Shown: piece by piece, positions 1 to 6,911 of the stretch
Numbering within the stretch: the stretch's first letter is position 1
Layout of the letters: each line of letters opens with the position of its first letter
Origin: Jiella marina
GTDB lineage: Bacteria > Pseudomonadota > Alphaproteobacteria > Rhizobiales > Rhizobiaceae
Reading direction: 5' to 3'
Assembly: GCF_024359545.1 (NCBI RefSeq)
Contig: NZ_JAKQZG010000001.1
Location: 1-64,000, forward strand
Length of the DNA stretch: 64,000 nucleotides
Translations under genes and position numbers: made by a program
Notes under the pieces: generated by a model
Databases searched by the model: none
What the model was told of the DNA's origin: nothing
What the model saw: only the letters and a program-made list of their open reading frames with translations

Positions 1-72
1 GCTAGCCGCTTGGGCCTGAGTGGCGGTTCCCAGAGCGATGGTTAGAGCGAGGGCTAGGCTGCGCATATTCAT
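1..72 (-). CDS. Partial gene: N-terminal secretion signal of an unknown protein
   Basis: The first 24 codons read MNMRSLALALTIALGTATQA followed by QAAS. This is a positively charged start, a hydrophobic core and an Ala-x-Ala-type end, the pattern of a Sec signal peptide. An AAGGA ribosome site lies 4-9 bases upstream of the ATG at 72. The gene runs off the left edge. It follows the late phage genes on the same strand, so it may be an exported phage product such as an endolysin, a cell-wall enzyme or a moron, but the rest of the protein is not visible. Confidence 0.6.
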   Translation of the reverse strand, partial: MNMRSLALALTIALGTATQAQAAS

Positions 73-89
73 TCCTTCCGAAAAAAATC

Positions 90-275
90 TCAATTACGCG
101 CTATCTTGCACGAATGGTCCCTCGCCGGTCCCAAGGGCTTTGGCGAACCTTCGACCCTCCCCCGCCCCCTTTGCGCGATGGGCGTCGACAGGGCGCGTTC
201 AAGCGTCCAGCCCTTGCCGATGCGGTTTCGAATGCTGTCTTCCTTCAAGCCGAACTCGGCTGCCCATACCGCCAT
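90..275 (-). CDS. C-terminal piece of a phage protein with HTH-like tail motif (likely frameshifted)
   Basis: The frame ending at 90 contains MAVWAAEFGLKEDSIRNRIG followed by KGWTLERALSTP. This is the short helix-turn-helix-like tail often seen on small phage proteins. Reading upstream of the ATG at 275, the same frame continues as coding-like sequence (RRLEAFGQRKT) with no ATG. The ATG at 275 is therefore probably internal, and the piece belongs with the gene at 245-556 in another frame. The function is unknown; the tail motif suggests nucleic-acid contact. Confidence 0.45.
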   Translation of the reverse strand: MAVWAAEFGLKEDSIRNRIGKGWTLERALSTPIAQRGRGRVEGSPKPLGPARDHSCKIARN

Positions 276-556
276 GGTCTTGCGTTGACCGAAGGCCTCA
301 AGCCTGCGGCCTTCTCGCCCCTCGACTTCTTCGACGGCTTCGTAACGTCCTCGATCTCGGCGCGACGATCGGCAATCTCTTGGTAGGAGATCGACTGCAG
401 ACGTGTGATGTCGGCCGGGACGTGCTTCGGGACGAATGCCAGGATCTTGGCTCGCTCCTCGGCGCGCTTCTGCTTCGCATAGGCCAAGGCGCGAGCGAGG
501 GCTTCGTCACTTTCCTTGCGGGCTTCGAGGGCGTCGAGCTGGCGAGCGGTGAGCAT
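245..556 (-). CDS. Small phage late protein, 103 residues, probably frameshifted
   Basis: The ATG at 556 follows the stop of the 64-residue gene upstream by 4 bases, so the two are probably translationally coupled. The N-terminal 70 residues are charged and helix-rich (MLTARQLDALEARKESDEAL, then ALAYAKQKRAEERAK), resembling small tail-associated phage proteins. The last about 25 residues (LRPSVNARPWRYGQPSSA) look like out-of-frame sequence, because the neighbouring frame carries a recognisable C-terminal motif over the same bases. The most likely reading is a single gene of about 150 codons from 556 to 90, broken by a frameshift near 310-380. Confidence 0.5.
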   Translation of the reverse strand: MLTARQLDALEARKESDEALARALAYAKQKRAEERAKILAFVPKHVPADITRLQSISYQEIADRRAEIEDVTKPSKKSRGEKAAGLRPSVNARPWRYGQPSSA

Positions 557-560
557 GGTC

Positions 561-755
561 TTAGACGTTCGCGACCGCGGCCTTTGCAGCCTTGGCGAGA
601 TCGGCGATGGCCGCGGCGACGGCGTCGGCTTCCTTCTGTCCATCCTCGACCTTGGCGACGAGGTAGATCGAGGCGTTGCCTTCGGTGGCGTTGCCAGAGA
701 CCGTGACGGTGTTTGCGACGCGGTCGACCGCGTATTGATTGAGGGTGAAGGCCAT
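561..755 (-). CDS. Hypothetical small phage protein (64 residues)
   Basis: Starts at the ATG at 755, 14 bases after the stop of the tail gene at 770, and ends 4 bases before the next start. The sequence begins MAFTLNQYAVDRVANTVTVS and ends with an Ala-rich helix (AIADLAKAAKAAVANV). It has no membrane segment or known motif. Tight spacing on both sides and the late-gene position suggest a virion or tail accessory protein, but the function is not recognised. Confidence 0.6.
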   Translation of the reverse strand: MAFTLNQYAVDRVANTVTVSGNATEGNASIYLVAKVEDGQKEADAVAAAIADLAKAAKAAVANV

Positions 756-769
756 GCGGGATTTCCTTT

Positions 770-1123
770 TCAGACGGCGAGCGTGAAGCTTTCGCGGAAG
801 GTTGCGTTGATGCGGTGGTAAGAGCCGACGACGAGCGTTTCGGACCATCTTTCTACGGTCCATTTTCGGGCCTCGGCGTGCCAGGGGAAACGGTAATAGA
901 AGGGCGCGAAGCCACCGCGCTCGGTGAAGAAGGCGACGAGCTGGTCACGCTCGGGCGGCGTCAGGATCTCCCAGGTCGCTTCGATCTCGGCGCGATCGGA
1001 ATTGAGGCCGGCGGGTGCTGCCTGGGTGTAGCCGTCGCCGAAGTCGGCGCGGATCACTTTCGGCTCGTGGGTCTCGGTGGTGCCGGGCGATGGATTGTCC
1101 GGCGGGGTGAAGGTGGCGATCAT
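770..1123 (-). CDS. Phage minor tail protein (lambda M / DUF2460-like)
   Basis: A 117-residue protein with the pattern of phage minor tail proteins: an N-terminal TFTPPDNPSPGT stretch, then IRADFGDGYTQ, a central WEILTPPERDQLVAFFTERG and a C-terminal FAPFYYRFPWHAEARKWTVE. The GDGYTQ and aromatic YYRFPW blocks are typical of the family, which acts at the tail tip. I chose the ATG at 1123; an in-frame GTG at 1135 is also possible, and neither has a strong ribosome site. In lambda-like phages this gene follows the tape-measure gene. Here no tape measure precedes it; instead there is an HNH gene and an inserted plus-strand unit. Confidence 0.75.
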   Translation of the reverse strand: MIATFTPPDNPSPGTTETHEPKVIRADFGDGYTQAAPAGLNSDRAEIEATWEILTPPERDQLVAFFTERGGFAPFYYRFPWHAEARKWTVERWSETLVVGSYHRINATFRESFTLAV

Positions 1124-1128
1124 GAAGC

Positions 1129-1157
1129 TTGACACCGTTGCTTATCGTTACTATATA
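1129..1157 (+). promoter_or_regulatory. Sigma70-type promoter of the plus-strand moron
   Basis: TTGACA at 1129-1134 (perfect -35) is followed by a 17-base spacer and TATATA at 1152-1157. It points against the phage late operon and overlaps the 5' end of the minus-strand tail gene. Transcription would start near 1165 and run through the AT-rich leader to the small gene at 1327. Confidence 0.65.
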
Positions 1158-1187
1158 GACGCGGCCGAAACGAAATTGCGTCTCGGC

Positions 1188-1322
1188 TCAGCGAAATTGG
1201 TCGCTGAATATCAACCGAGCAGAGAGGTGCGATTAAGTATTTGTTATAGAAAATAACTATTAGCCCTGAGTGGCCGTTAGTTACTTTGTGAAAAGCGCCG
1301 CGCTGCTCCTTAAAGAAGGAGC
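1188..1322 (+). promoter_or_regulatory. Structured leader with ribosome-site hairpin
   Basis: Three inverted repeats lie in the leader of the 37-residue gene: TCAGCGA/TCGCTGA (1188-1207, 6-base loop), GTTAT/ATAAC (1243-1257) and GCTCCTT/AAGGAGC (1305-1322, 4-base loop AAAG). The last contains the whole AAGGAG ribosome site (1316-1321) in its 3' arm, so a folded RNA would hide it. An 8-base direct repeat, CGAAATTG, also occurs twice near 1171 and 1192. Long structured leaders with a masked ribosome site are typical of type I toxin mRNAs; that role here is inference. Confidence 0.55.
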
Positions 1323-1326
1323 TGAT

Positions 1327-1440
1327 ATGGCTCACATAATAGTAGAAAATACCATAAACATCTATATAAGCCTCGACATTTCCATATTGTCCATTGCCTC
1401 TCTTCTGGCTTTGGCAATTAACCGACTTCGTCGTCGATAG
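1327..1440 (+). CDS. 37-residue membrane peptide, type I toxin-like
   Basis: The ATG at 1327 has AAGGAG 5 bases upstream, the best ribosome site in this region. The peptide starts MAHIIVENTINIYI, has one hydrophobic segment of about 20 residues (LDISILSIASLLALAI) and ends NRLRRR. A short single-span peptide with a basic C-terminus is the shape of type I toxins (TisB, Ldr, Fst) and also of some phage accessory membrane peptides. It is encoded opposite to all surrounding phage genes, in visibly AT-rich DNA with its own promoter. An in-frame GTG at 1288 has no ribosome site. No antisense RNA promoter was identified with confidence. Confidence 0.55.
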   Translation: MAHIIVENTINIYISLDISILSIASLLALAINRLRRR

Positions 1441-1452
1441 ATGTAACGACCA

Positions 1453-1485
1453 GGACCGGTCATGGCTTGCTGTCATGGCCGGTCC
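1453..1485 (+). terminator. Hairpin at the end of the moron and the HNH gene
   Basis: GGACCGG-T-CATG pairs with CATG-G-CCGGTCC (12 pairs including one T-G, 9-base loop). It lies 12 bases after the stop of the plus-strand peptide and overlaps the stop codon of the minus-strand HNH gene, so it could serve both directions. There is no T-run on either side, so efficiency is uncertain. Confidence 0.4.
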
Positions 1486-1820
1486 GTTCGTTCTGAGGAC
1501 TGGATCGGCCCGTCGTGGCAAGGCTTGCAGACGGCTTCCCAGTTTGAGCGGGACCAAAACAGCTTGCGGTCGCCCTTGTGGGGCGTGCGGTGATTGACGA
1601 CGGTCGCCGGTGCGCCGCAGCGGGTGCATGTCGGGTGCTTCGTCAGGAACTCGGCGCGGGCCTCGCGCCACTTGCTGCCGTAGCCGCGCTGTGACGCGGC
1701 GGGGCGGGTCTGATCAAAGCGGGCCTTTCTCGCGGCATCAGCCTTGAGTTGGCAGGCGCACCGAACGCCAGACGGAACGCGATGGCCACAACCGCAAATG
1801 CGAGGCGGGCGGATCGGCAT
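1473..1820 (-). CDS. Phage HNH endonuclease
   Basis: A 115-residue protein with a zinc-bound HNH fold. Two CxxC pairs (CTRCGAP and CKPCHDG) frame the HNH core VVNHRTPHKGDRKLFW-NWEAVCKPCH. The N-terminus has a further Cys-rich stretch (CGCGHRVPSGVRCACQ), and SQRGYGSKWREARAEFL is the common lead-in of phage HNH proteins. Such enzymes usually sit beside the terminase and help cut packaged DNA. Here the gene follows the tail chaperone gene, 4 bases downstream, which is an unusual position. The ATG at 1820 was chosen because the family starts with this MPxRPPRxC block. Confidence 0.88.
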   Translation of the reverse strand: MPIRPPRICGCGHRVPSGVRCACQLKADAARKARFDQTRPAASQRGYGSKWREARAEFLTKHPTCTRCGAPATVVNHRTPHKGDRKLFWSRSNWEAVCKPCHDGPIQSSERTDRP

Positions 1821-1824
1821 CGGA

Positions 1825-2406
1825 TCACCGCCCCTTCCGGCGACGGCCGAAGACGGCGAGGGCCTGATCGTCGAGAGACAGTTCGTCATGGGCCTTGGTC
1901 TCGGCGTTGCCTTCGCCGCCGCCGAAGATCGCCCGGAGCATGGCAACGCGGCCTTTATTCGCGGCGATGATCTCGCCAGGGGTCGCGGCCCATGCTTCGG
2001 CCGGAGTCCAGCCAAGCCAGCCGGTCGCGATTTCGAAAAGCCCTTCGTGAAAGGCTTCGAAGGTGATCGGCTTGCCCGTGGACTTGCCGTTGCCCTTCTC
2101 GTCGGACGAAGGACCGGCGAGCGAGATCACGAAGTCGATCAGCGCCGGGATGATGAGCGCAAGGCGCATGACGCCGCCGGCGATGATCTCGCGGTTGACC
2201 ATGTCGTAGGCGGCAGGAAGGTCGCTGCCTTCGGCGATCGTGTCGGCCATGGCCGCGGTTGAGCCATCGGCGAGCTTGGCGATCAGGTCGGCATATGTGC
2301 CGTAACGCCGTGCAAGGCGAAGCGCGGCCCGCAATGAGGGGACCAGCTCGACGGGTCGGCCGTCGAGCGTAATCCTGATCTGTTCAGATGCGAGCCGCGA
2401 GTTCAT
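1825..2406 (-). CDS. Phage tail assembly chaperone-like protein
   Basis: The 193-residue protein starts two bases after the tail tube gene ends (stop at 2409). The N-terminal half contains IRITLDGRPVELVPSLRAAL, resembling GTA-type tail chaperones that begin with a small beta-rich unit and a helix. The C-terminal half carries FEIATGWLGWTPAEAWAATP, a block found in the second chaperone (GT-like) of phage tails. It may thus join both chaperone parts in one polypeptide. In known phages these proteins bind the tape measure during tail assembly. No tape-measure gene follows here. Confidence 0.7.
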   Translation of the reverse strand: MNSRLASEQIRITLDGRPVELVPSLRAALRLARRYGTYADLIAKLADGSTAAMADTIAEGSDLPAAYDMVNREIIAGGVMRLALIIPALIDFVISLAGPSSDEKGNGKSTGKPITFEAFHEGLFEIATGWLGWTPAEAWAATPGEIIAANKGRVAMLRAIFGGGEGNAETKAHDELSLDDQALAVFGRRRKGR

Positions 2407-2408
2407 GA

Positions 2409-2861
2409 TTAGGCCGCCGCGACCTCGGTCACGTCATCCGTCAGCTCAAGCGGGAACGTCAGCATGACCACGTCGTCGCTGAAAGACCGCTTCGCCGCCA
2501 TGCAAAGCGCGGGAAACATGACGGTGCGACCATCGGCGAGTGCGCACTTGAAGGCGACCGGGCTGTCGGCGAGCGCGGCCGTGCGCATCGCGTCCTGCCC
2601 TGGGTCGCCAGCGAGAAGCGCAACGCCGATCGAGACGTTGCCCGCATTCCGCGAGCCCTTGAGCTTGCGGGTGCGGTTGTCGGCGCCATAGACCTCGTAA
2701 CTGGTCAGCTCGGCTTCATCACCGATTTCGCCGTCGATCTTCATCACGTCCAGAACTTCGGTCCAGGTCGCGATGGTGGTCATGTCGGCGTCACGAGCGC
2801 ACGGCGTTCCGACATAGAAGCGGGTGCGCTTAGAGGCCTGATTAGAAGGGGTGGCAGGCAT
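2409..2861 (-). CDS. Phage major tail tube protein
   Basis: A 150-residue protein located between the capsid gene (15 bases upstream) and the tail chaperone (2 bases downstream), where siphophage tail tube genes normally sit. The sequence has the expected mix of short strands (TSYEVYGADNRTRKLKGSRN, VSIGVALLAGDPGQDAM) and lacks membrane segments. Tail tube proteins stack as hexamers around the tape measure. The assignment rests on the position and the family-like GDPGQxAMRTAA block. Confidence 0.78.
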   Translation of the reverse strand: MPATPSNQASKRTRFYVGTPCARDADMTTIATWTEVLDVMKIDGEIGDEAELTSYEVYGADNRTRKLKGSRNAGNVSIGVALLAGDPGQDAMRTAALADSPVAFKCALADGRTVMFPALCMAAKRSFSDDVVMLTFPLELTDDVTEVAAA

Positions 2862-2876
2862 TGGTTCTGTCTCCCC

Positions 2877-4025
2877 TTACGCCGTCTTCAGCTTCAGCTT
2901 CGTCAGGGCTTCGCCCATGACGACCTTGCCGCCGACGCGGCGTCGAGCCCGAATTTTCACGATGCCGTTGTCGGCCCCGGTGAAGTCGTCGCGCATCAGC
3001 TCGAAACCGACGCGATCGGCGATCAGGTAGCCGGTTGCGAAGTCTCCAAAGGCGATCGGCACGGCTCCTGCGGCGATCGACGGCATGTCGACGGCCTCAT
3101 AGACCGGGCGTCCGAGAAGGGTCGCCGGCTGGCCTGCGGCAATCGAGGGCTGCCAGAGGTAGGAACCATCCGTGTCCTTCAGCTTGCGAACAGCGGCCAT
3201 CGTGCCCCGGTTCATGAGCCAGGCGCCGCGCGCGGCGTATGCGCTGTTGACGCTGTAAAACAGGTCGATCAGCTCGTCGGCCTTGATGACGGCCGCGCTG
3301 GCGTTGAAGGTGCCGACTTCCATGCTCGTCAGGACGCCTTCGGCCTCGGTCGTGCCGTTGCCGACGACGAACTGTGCGGCTTCCTTGCGGCCGAACTCGC
3401 GGCCGATGTGAGCGGCGATGTAGCTGTTGAGGTCGACGTTCGCGTCTTCCAGAAGGATACGCGAAACCGGGACGGTCACGGCCATTTCGAACGTCTTGAT
3501 GTCGATCTGTTCGAAGGACGGTTCGGACTCGGGACGGGCGCCAGTTTCCGTCACCATGCCGGGAGTGACGCGGTTGACGAGACGCGGGATCTGGAGGAGC
3601 GGCCCGCCGACAGACATGGCGGTTGCGAGCGAGCGCACCGGCGACTGTTCGGCGATCTTCTCGAGGATCGTCGTCGAGACGGTCGGCGGGGTGACGACGC
3701 TATTCGCGTTGCCGCCTGCGATCGTCAGGGTCTTAACCTCAACAGTCGAGCCGGTGCGGAGATAGGCGTCGAGCGCCTTCTTCTCGATCTCGGCGTCGGT
3801 CTCATTGGCTGCCGACAGGAAAGGCGCCCCCGGACGGTTCAGACGAGCTTCGAGCTTGTCCAGCCGTTCGGCGCTTTTCCTCTCGGCAGCCGCGAGGCGG
3901 TCATTGACCGTCTGCGACAGGTCGCCGAGTGCCTTGGTGACGATCGCGTTCGCGTCCTCGTCGCCGCCGTCCTCGGCCGATTTCAGTTCGATGGCGTTCG
4001 AAAACGCCTGCGGAGTCAGTTCCAA
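2877..4025 (-). CDS. HK97-type major capsid protein
   Basis: The protein has about 382 residues if started at the TTG at 4025, which lies 14 bases after the protease stop and has an AGGAAA ribosome site; the open frame extends to 4088 with no better start. The order is typical of HK97 capsids: an N-terminal coiled-coil scaffold region (residues about 10-80, with EKALG-type helices), a cleavage-zone linker, then the capsid fold with blocks such as EQSPVRSLATAMSVGGP, DIKTFEMAVTVPVSRILLED and WLMNRGTMAAVRKLKD. It forms the icosahedral shell after the scaffold is removed by the prohead protease encoded just upstream, which appears frameshifted here. Confidence 0.9.
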   Translation of the reverse strand: MELTPQAFSNAIELKSAEDGGDEDANAIVTKALGDLSQTVNDRLAAAERKSAERLDKLEARLNRPGAPFLSAANETDAEIEKKALDAYLRTGSTVEVKTLTIAGGNANSVVTPPTVSTTILEKIAEQSPVRSLATAMSVGGPLLQIPRLVNRVTPGMVTETGARPESEPSFEQIDIKTFEMAVTVPVSRILLEDANVDLNSYIAAHIGREFGRKEAAQFVVGNGTTEAEGVLTSMEVGTFNASAAVIKADELIDLFYSVNSAYAARGAWLMNRGTMAAVRKLKDTDGSYLWQPSIAAGQPATLLGRPVYEAVDMPSIAAGAVPIAFGDFATGYLIADRVGFELMRDDFTGADNGIVKIRARRRVGGKVVMGEALTKLKLKTA

Positions 4026-4038
4026 GCCTATTTCCTTT

Positions 4039-4543
4039 TCAGTGCTTGAGCGCCGCAGCGGCGCGGTTGATGGCCTCGGCGATCGCAATGGCGTTCGCTG
4101 CGGCTTTCCGGCTCGTGATCCGGGCGCCGGGATGAGCCGGGACCGTCACAAGGGAAATTTCGACAAGATCGAGTGCGGAGATCGTGCGACCGCCGCCGCA
4201 AGGGGGGTGCGGCCTTTTTCGTGCTGAAACCGATCGAGAGACCGCCAACGGCACCGGAGGCGACGAGGGCGTGAACCTCGCGAGCGCGGGTCACGTCAGC
4301 GACGAGGAGGCGCCCTTTAACTTGAAGGCCGGTGTCGGTTTCCTCGACGCTATCCCAAACGCCAACGGGATCGTTGGGGTTGTGGCCGAACAGCATAGGG
4401 ACCGGGAGCATGGCACTGGCGAAAGCGCCCTTCTCGATCATGTCCCCGACGCGATCAGCGGTTCCGAAGGGCCAAGCAATGCCTGTGATCTCGCCGGCAT
4501 CGTCGGCGGTGATCGCCGCCTTGATTTCGAGGGCCTGGGTCAT
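4039..4543 (-). pseudogene. HK97-family prohead protease, frameshifted
   Basis: The frame from 4543 reads like a prohead protease: ITADDAGEITGIAWPFGTAD, then DRVGDMIEKGAFASA, the catalytic-type GHNPNDPVGVWDS and GLSIGFSTKKAAP. After a run of six C (coding strand; G at 4202-4207) the frame turns into Arg-rich out-of-frame sequence. The family's C-terminal block, GGGRTISALDLVEISLVTVP, is found in the next frame and ends at 4039. One C fewer would restore a full-length protein of about 167 residues. This may be a true mutation, a sequencing error in the homopolymer or programmed slippage. The upstream start overlaps the 117-residue gene (stop at 4540). Confidence 0.75.
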
Positions 4544-4893
4544 GGCGTGACCTCGATCTCGCCGGACATGTCGATGTCGACTTCTTCTTCCTGGGTGGGT
4601 CCGAAGAAGAGGACGGCCAGAATGTCGACGGCGAGGCTGATGGACTGTTCGAGGGGCGCCATGGGCACGTAGGCGTTGACCAAGGCCGCGGCTTCCTGCG
4701 GATCAAAACCGCCGCCGATCAGAGCGAGGCGGATCGTCTCGCTTACGTCGGCGAAGCGGAAGTCGCGGTTGAACACGCGCTTGCACAAGGCGCCGATGCC
4801 GGTTCCGGTGACGCGCTCAAGCTCGGCGATCTGATCGGACTGAAGGGCGAAGTCGTGCTCGCTGTCGCCAAAGAAGGCCTTATGCGGCGTCAT
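4540..4893 (-). CDS. GTA-gp10 / Phage_TAC_11-like protein
   Basis: A 117-residue protein with the blocks LQSDQIAELERVTGTGIGAL, FRFADVSETIRLALIGGG and a C-terminal VDILAVLFFGP. This matches the gene-transfer-agent gp10-like family (Phage_TAC_11), a tail-tube or tail-chaperone-related group. The ATG at 4893 overlaps the portal stop (4880), has GAGG upstream, and implies coupling. In gene transfer agents the homologue follows the tail tube gene; here it lies between portal and protease, which is out of order. The role is inferred from the family only. Confidence 0.65.
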   Translation of the reverse strand: MTPHKAFFGDSEHDFALQSDQIAELERVTGTGIGALCKRVFNRDFRFADVSETIRLALIGGGFDPQEAAALVNAYVPMAPLEQSISLAVDILAVLFFGPTQEEEVDIDMSGEIEVTP

Positions 4894-6133
4894 TGACGGC
4901 CTCACTGTTTAACGATGTTTCAGTCGTGATTTCGTTGGTGTTTGATGTCGTGAAAGGCGAGGCGAGCGTGTCGCCATCGGGCAAGGCCGGATAGCCTTCC
5001 TCGCGGCGAACGTCGTTTGCCGTCAGGACGCCGGCGCTGCGGAGCTTCTGGATACGGTCGACGCGGGTCGCGGTATCGACGGCGAGAAGGGCGTCGGTGT
5101 CGAATTCGATCGAGTGATCGTCGCGGTCCTCGTCGGAGAGAAGGGCGCGCTCAAGCTCGCCGGCAATCGTCGAGAGCCAAGGCGTCAGAGTGTAGGTGAC
5201 GAATTGCCTCGCCATCTGCTCGGTGTTGCTGAAGGTGCCGTGCTGCAGCTCCTGAAGCATCGTCGCCGGGACGTTGAAGGCGCGGGCGATCTCGACCGTC
5301 TGTTCGCGCCGGGACTCAATGAACTGAGCGTCGACCGACGAGAAGATCAGCGGCTCAAAGGTCATGCCGTCATAGAGGACAGGCGTCTTGCCGGAGACTT
5401 CGGCGCCGCCGTGCGAGGCTTCCCAGGAAGCTTTCGCCTTGGCTGCGGCTTCGGGCGTGACGCCCTGCGGTGCCTGAATGACGCCGGCAGGACGTGCGGA
5501 CGTGCCGAACAGTCGTGCGGCCCGCTGTTCGAGGACAATCGCCAGGGCGATGGCCTCGCGAGCGAGCTGGATCGGCGAGACGCCGGTGACGCCGTCGAAG
5601 GTGACGGGTGCCGGGACGTGGATAAGGTCGGCGGGATCGAGGACGGCGCCGTTAGCGGTCGAGCGATAGATCGCCTCGCCGGTCATCTGGTCGAGCTGGA
5701 TCGAGACGGCCGCGGGGTCGAGCCGGACGGTCTCAATCACACGGCCATTGACGCGGTTTGCGAAGGCGTAGCCGTTGCCCGTCGTAAGGGCATCGAAGAT
5801 CAGGCGCTCACGAAGCTTGCCGGCGGAGACGCGATCGTTTGCGGCCTTGGCGACGAGACGGAAGGCGGGGTGATTGGTGGCCTCGACCTTGGAGCCGTTG
5901 ACGGTGCGAGTGATCGAGGCCGGGATCGAGCCGATCGAGGTCGAGATCAAGGTGACGGCAGCGGAGACGGCAGGAACGCGCATGGCCGATTGTGCCGTAA
6001 CGGCGACGTTAGAGATCGTCGCTGGCGTGAAAAAGCTATCTAGACCAAAGAAGTTAGTGGACGTAGATATGCTTTTGCTCTCGATGGGCGCGAGAAGATT
6101 ACCAATCTTTTCTTTGATCGCGGACAGGCGCAT
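4880..6133 (-). CDS. Phage portal protein (HK97 type)
   Basis: About 417 residues. Recognisable portal blocks are VPAVSAAVTLISTSIGSIPA near residue 60, the TGNGYAFANRVNGRVIETVRLDP region, DLIHVPAPVTFDGVTGVSPI, and the typical ARAFNVPATMLQELQHGTFSNTEQ helix followed by FVTYTLTPWL. The portal forms the dodecameric DNA gate at one capsid vertex. The ATG at 6133 was used; a TTG at 6145 is possible. A terminase large subunit gene should lie directly upstream, but instead there is a short gap and a HEPN gene, so the packaging motor is missing in this stretch. Confidence 0.9.
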   Translation of the reverse strand: MRLSAIKEKIGNLLAPIESKSISTSTNFFGLDSFFTPATISNVAVTAQSAMRVPAVSAAVTLISTSIGSIPASITRTVNGSKVEATNHPAFRLVAKAANDRVSAGKLRERLIFDALTTGNGYAFANRVNGRVIETVRLDPAAVSIQLDQMTGEAIYRSTANGAVLDPADLIHVPAPVTFDGVTGVSPIQLAREAIALAIVLEQRAARLFGTSARPAGVIQAPQGVTPEAAAKAKASWEASHGGAEVSGKTPVLYDGMTFEPLIFSSVDAQFIESRREQTVEIARAFNVPATMLQELQHGTFSNTEQMARQFVTYTLTPWLSTIAGELERALLSDEDRDDHSIEFDTDALLAVDTATRVDRIQKLRSAGVLTANDVRREEGYPALPDGDTLASPFTTSNTNEITTETSLNSEAVNDAA

Positions 6134-6221
6134 GAAGCAATCCAAGCTCTTTGACTTGGCAATATTGTCTCATGGCGCGAGTCGGTGCGCAAGTAAATAA
6201 TCCTAATTAATGAAAATTTTC

Positions 6222-6860
6222 CTACCTTTTCGGCGCTGTCTGATTTGCATCCGGCACGCTCTGCTTCATGAGCGGATCAATCCAATCCCTAGCAACCGGT
6301 GGCAGGCGCCGTATGCGTCTCTCAGCGCCCGGAATCCGATTCTTGGTGAAGTGCAATATCTCTTTAGCGAGTTCTAGAAAGCCGTCAGCGTTCTCGCGCA
6401 ATCCAGCGGAAGAAAGCATTTTGGACGTGCCATCCCGTTGCAGCCGCCCGGGGTCAAGATGATGCGGAGTCAGAACCAGTTCGAATTCATCTGCATTCAC
6501 ATCTGAAACTCTCATCAGTCCAAGCTCAAAATGAGCCATCCCGTTTCGAACCTTTACCGCATCCTCGACATTTCTCGCGATAGCGCGCCACTCGGGACAA
6601 TTCTCCTTAACATCTCCAAACCTGTTGTGAATCAGCTTGCTGCAGAGATTTAGTTTTTGATCCGCACTTCGGATCAAAAAGAAACAAGTAGAACTTGTCT
6701 CGTAATCGGTTCTCATTAGGCAATGCGCTACAACATAGAGGCTGCTCTCAACGTGCTGCCATCTCATCATGGCAATCCCCAGCGCCTCATTAATCGCCGA
6801 CGATGCATTTAATACGCCACCTCGGTCTTCCATCCATTTTGAGGCGCTTCCATTCGTCAA
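6222..6860 (-). CDS. HEPN-domain protein, possible phage-borne defence RNase
   Basis: A 212-residue helical protein with VKVRNGMAHFELGL, in which R105-N106-x3-H110 matches the HEPN Rx4-6H catalytic motif, including the polar residue after Arg. HEPN proteins of this kind are often RNases of toxin-antitoxin or abortive-infection systems. I chose the TTG at 6860, which has AAAGGA 8 bases upstream; an ATG at 6833 has no good ribosome site. Base composition is clearly lower in GC than the phage structural genes. It sits alone between integrase and portal, a frequent position for cargo genes. No antitoxin-like partner is adjacent. The substrate is unknown. Confidence 0.6.
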   Translation of the reverse strand: MTNGSASKWMEDRGGVLNASSAINEALGIAMMRWQHVESSLYVVAHCLMRTDYETSSTCFFLIRSADQKLNLCSKLIHNRFGDVKENCPEWRAIARNVEDAVKVRNGMAHFELGLMRVSDVNADEFELVLTPHHLDPGRLQRDGTSKMLSSAGLRENADGFLELAKEILHFTKNRIPGAERRIRRLPPVARDWIDPLMKQSVPDANQTAPKR

Positions 6861-6911
6861 AATGATTGTCCTTTACCGCAATATCTACTGTTCTATCGCT
6901 TCCTGTTTGTT

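Noticed and set aside
1120-1671. Minus-strand open frame crossing the moron and HNH gene
   Set aside because: It overlaps the HNH gene in another frame and crosses the AT-rich insert; no ribosome site or motif.
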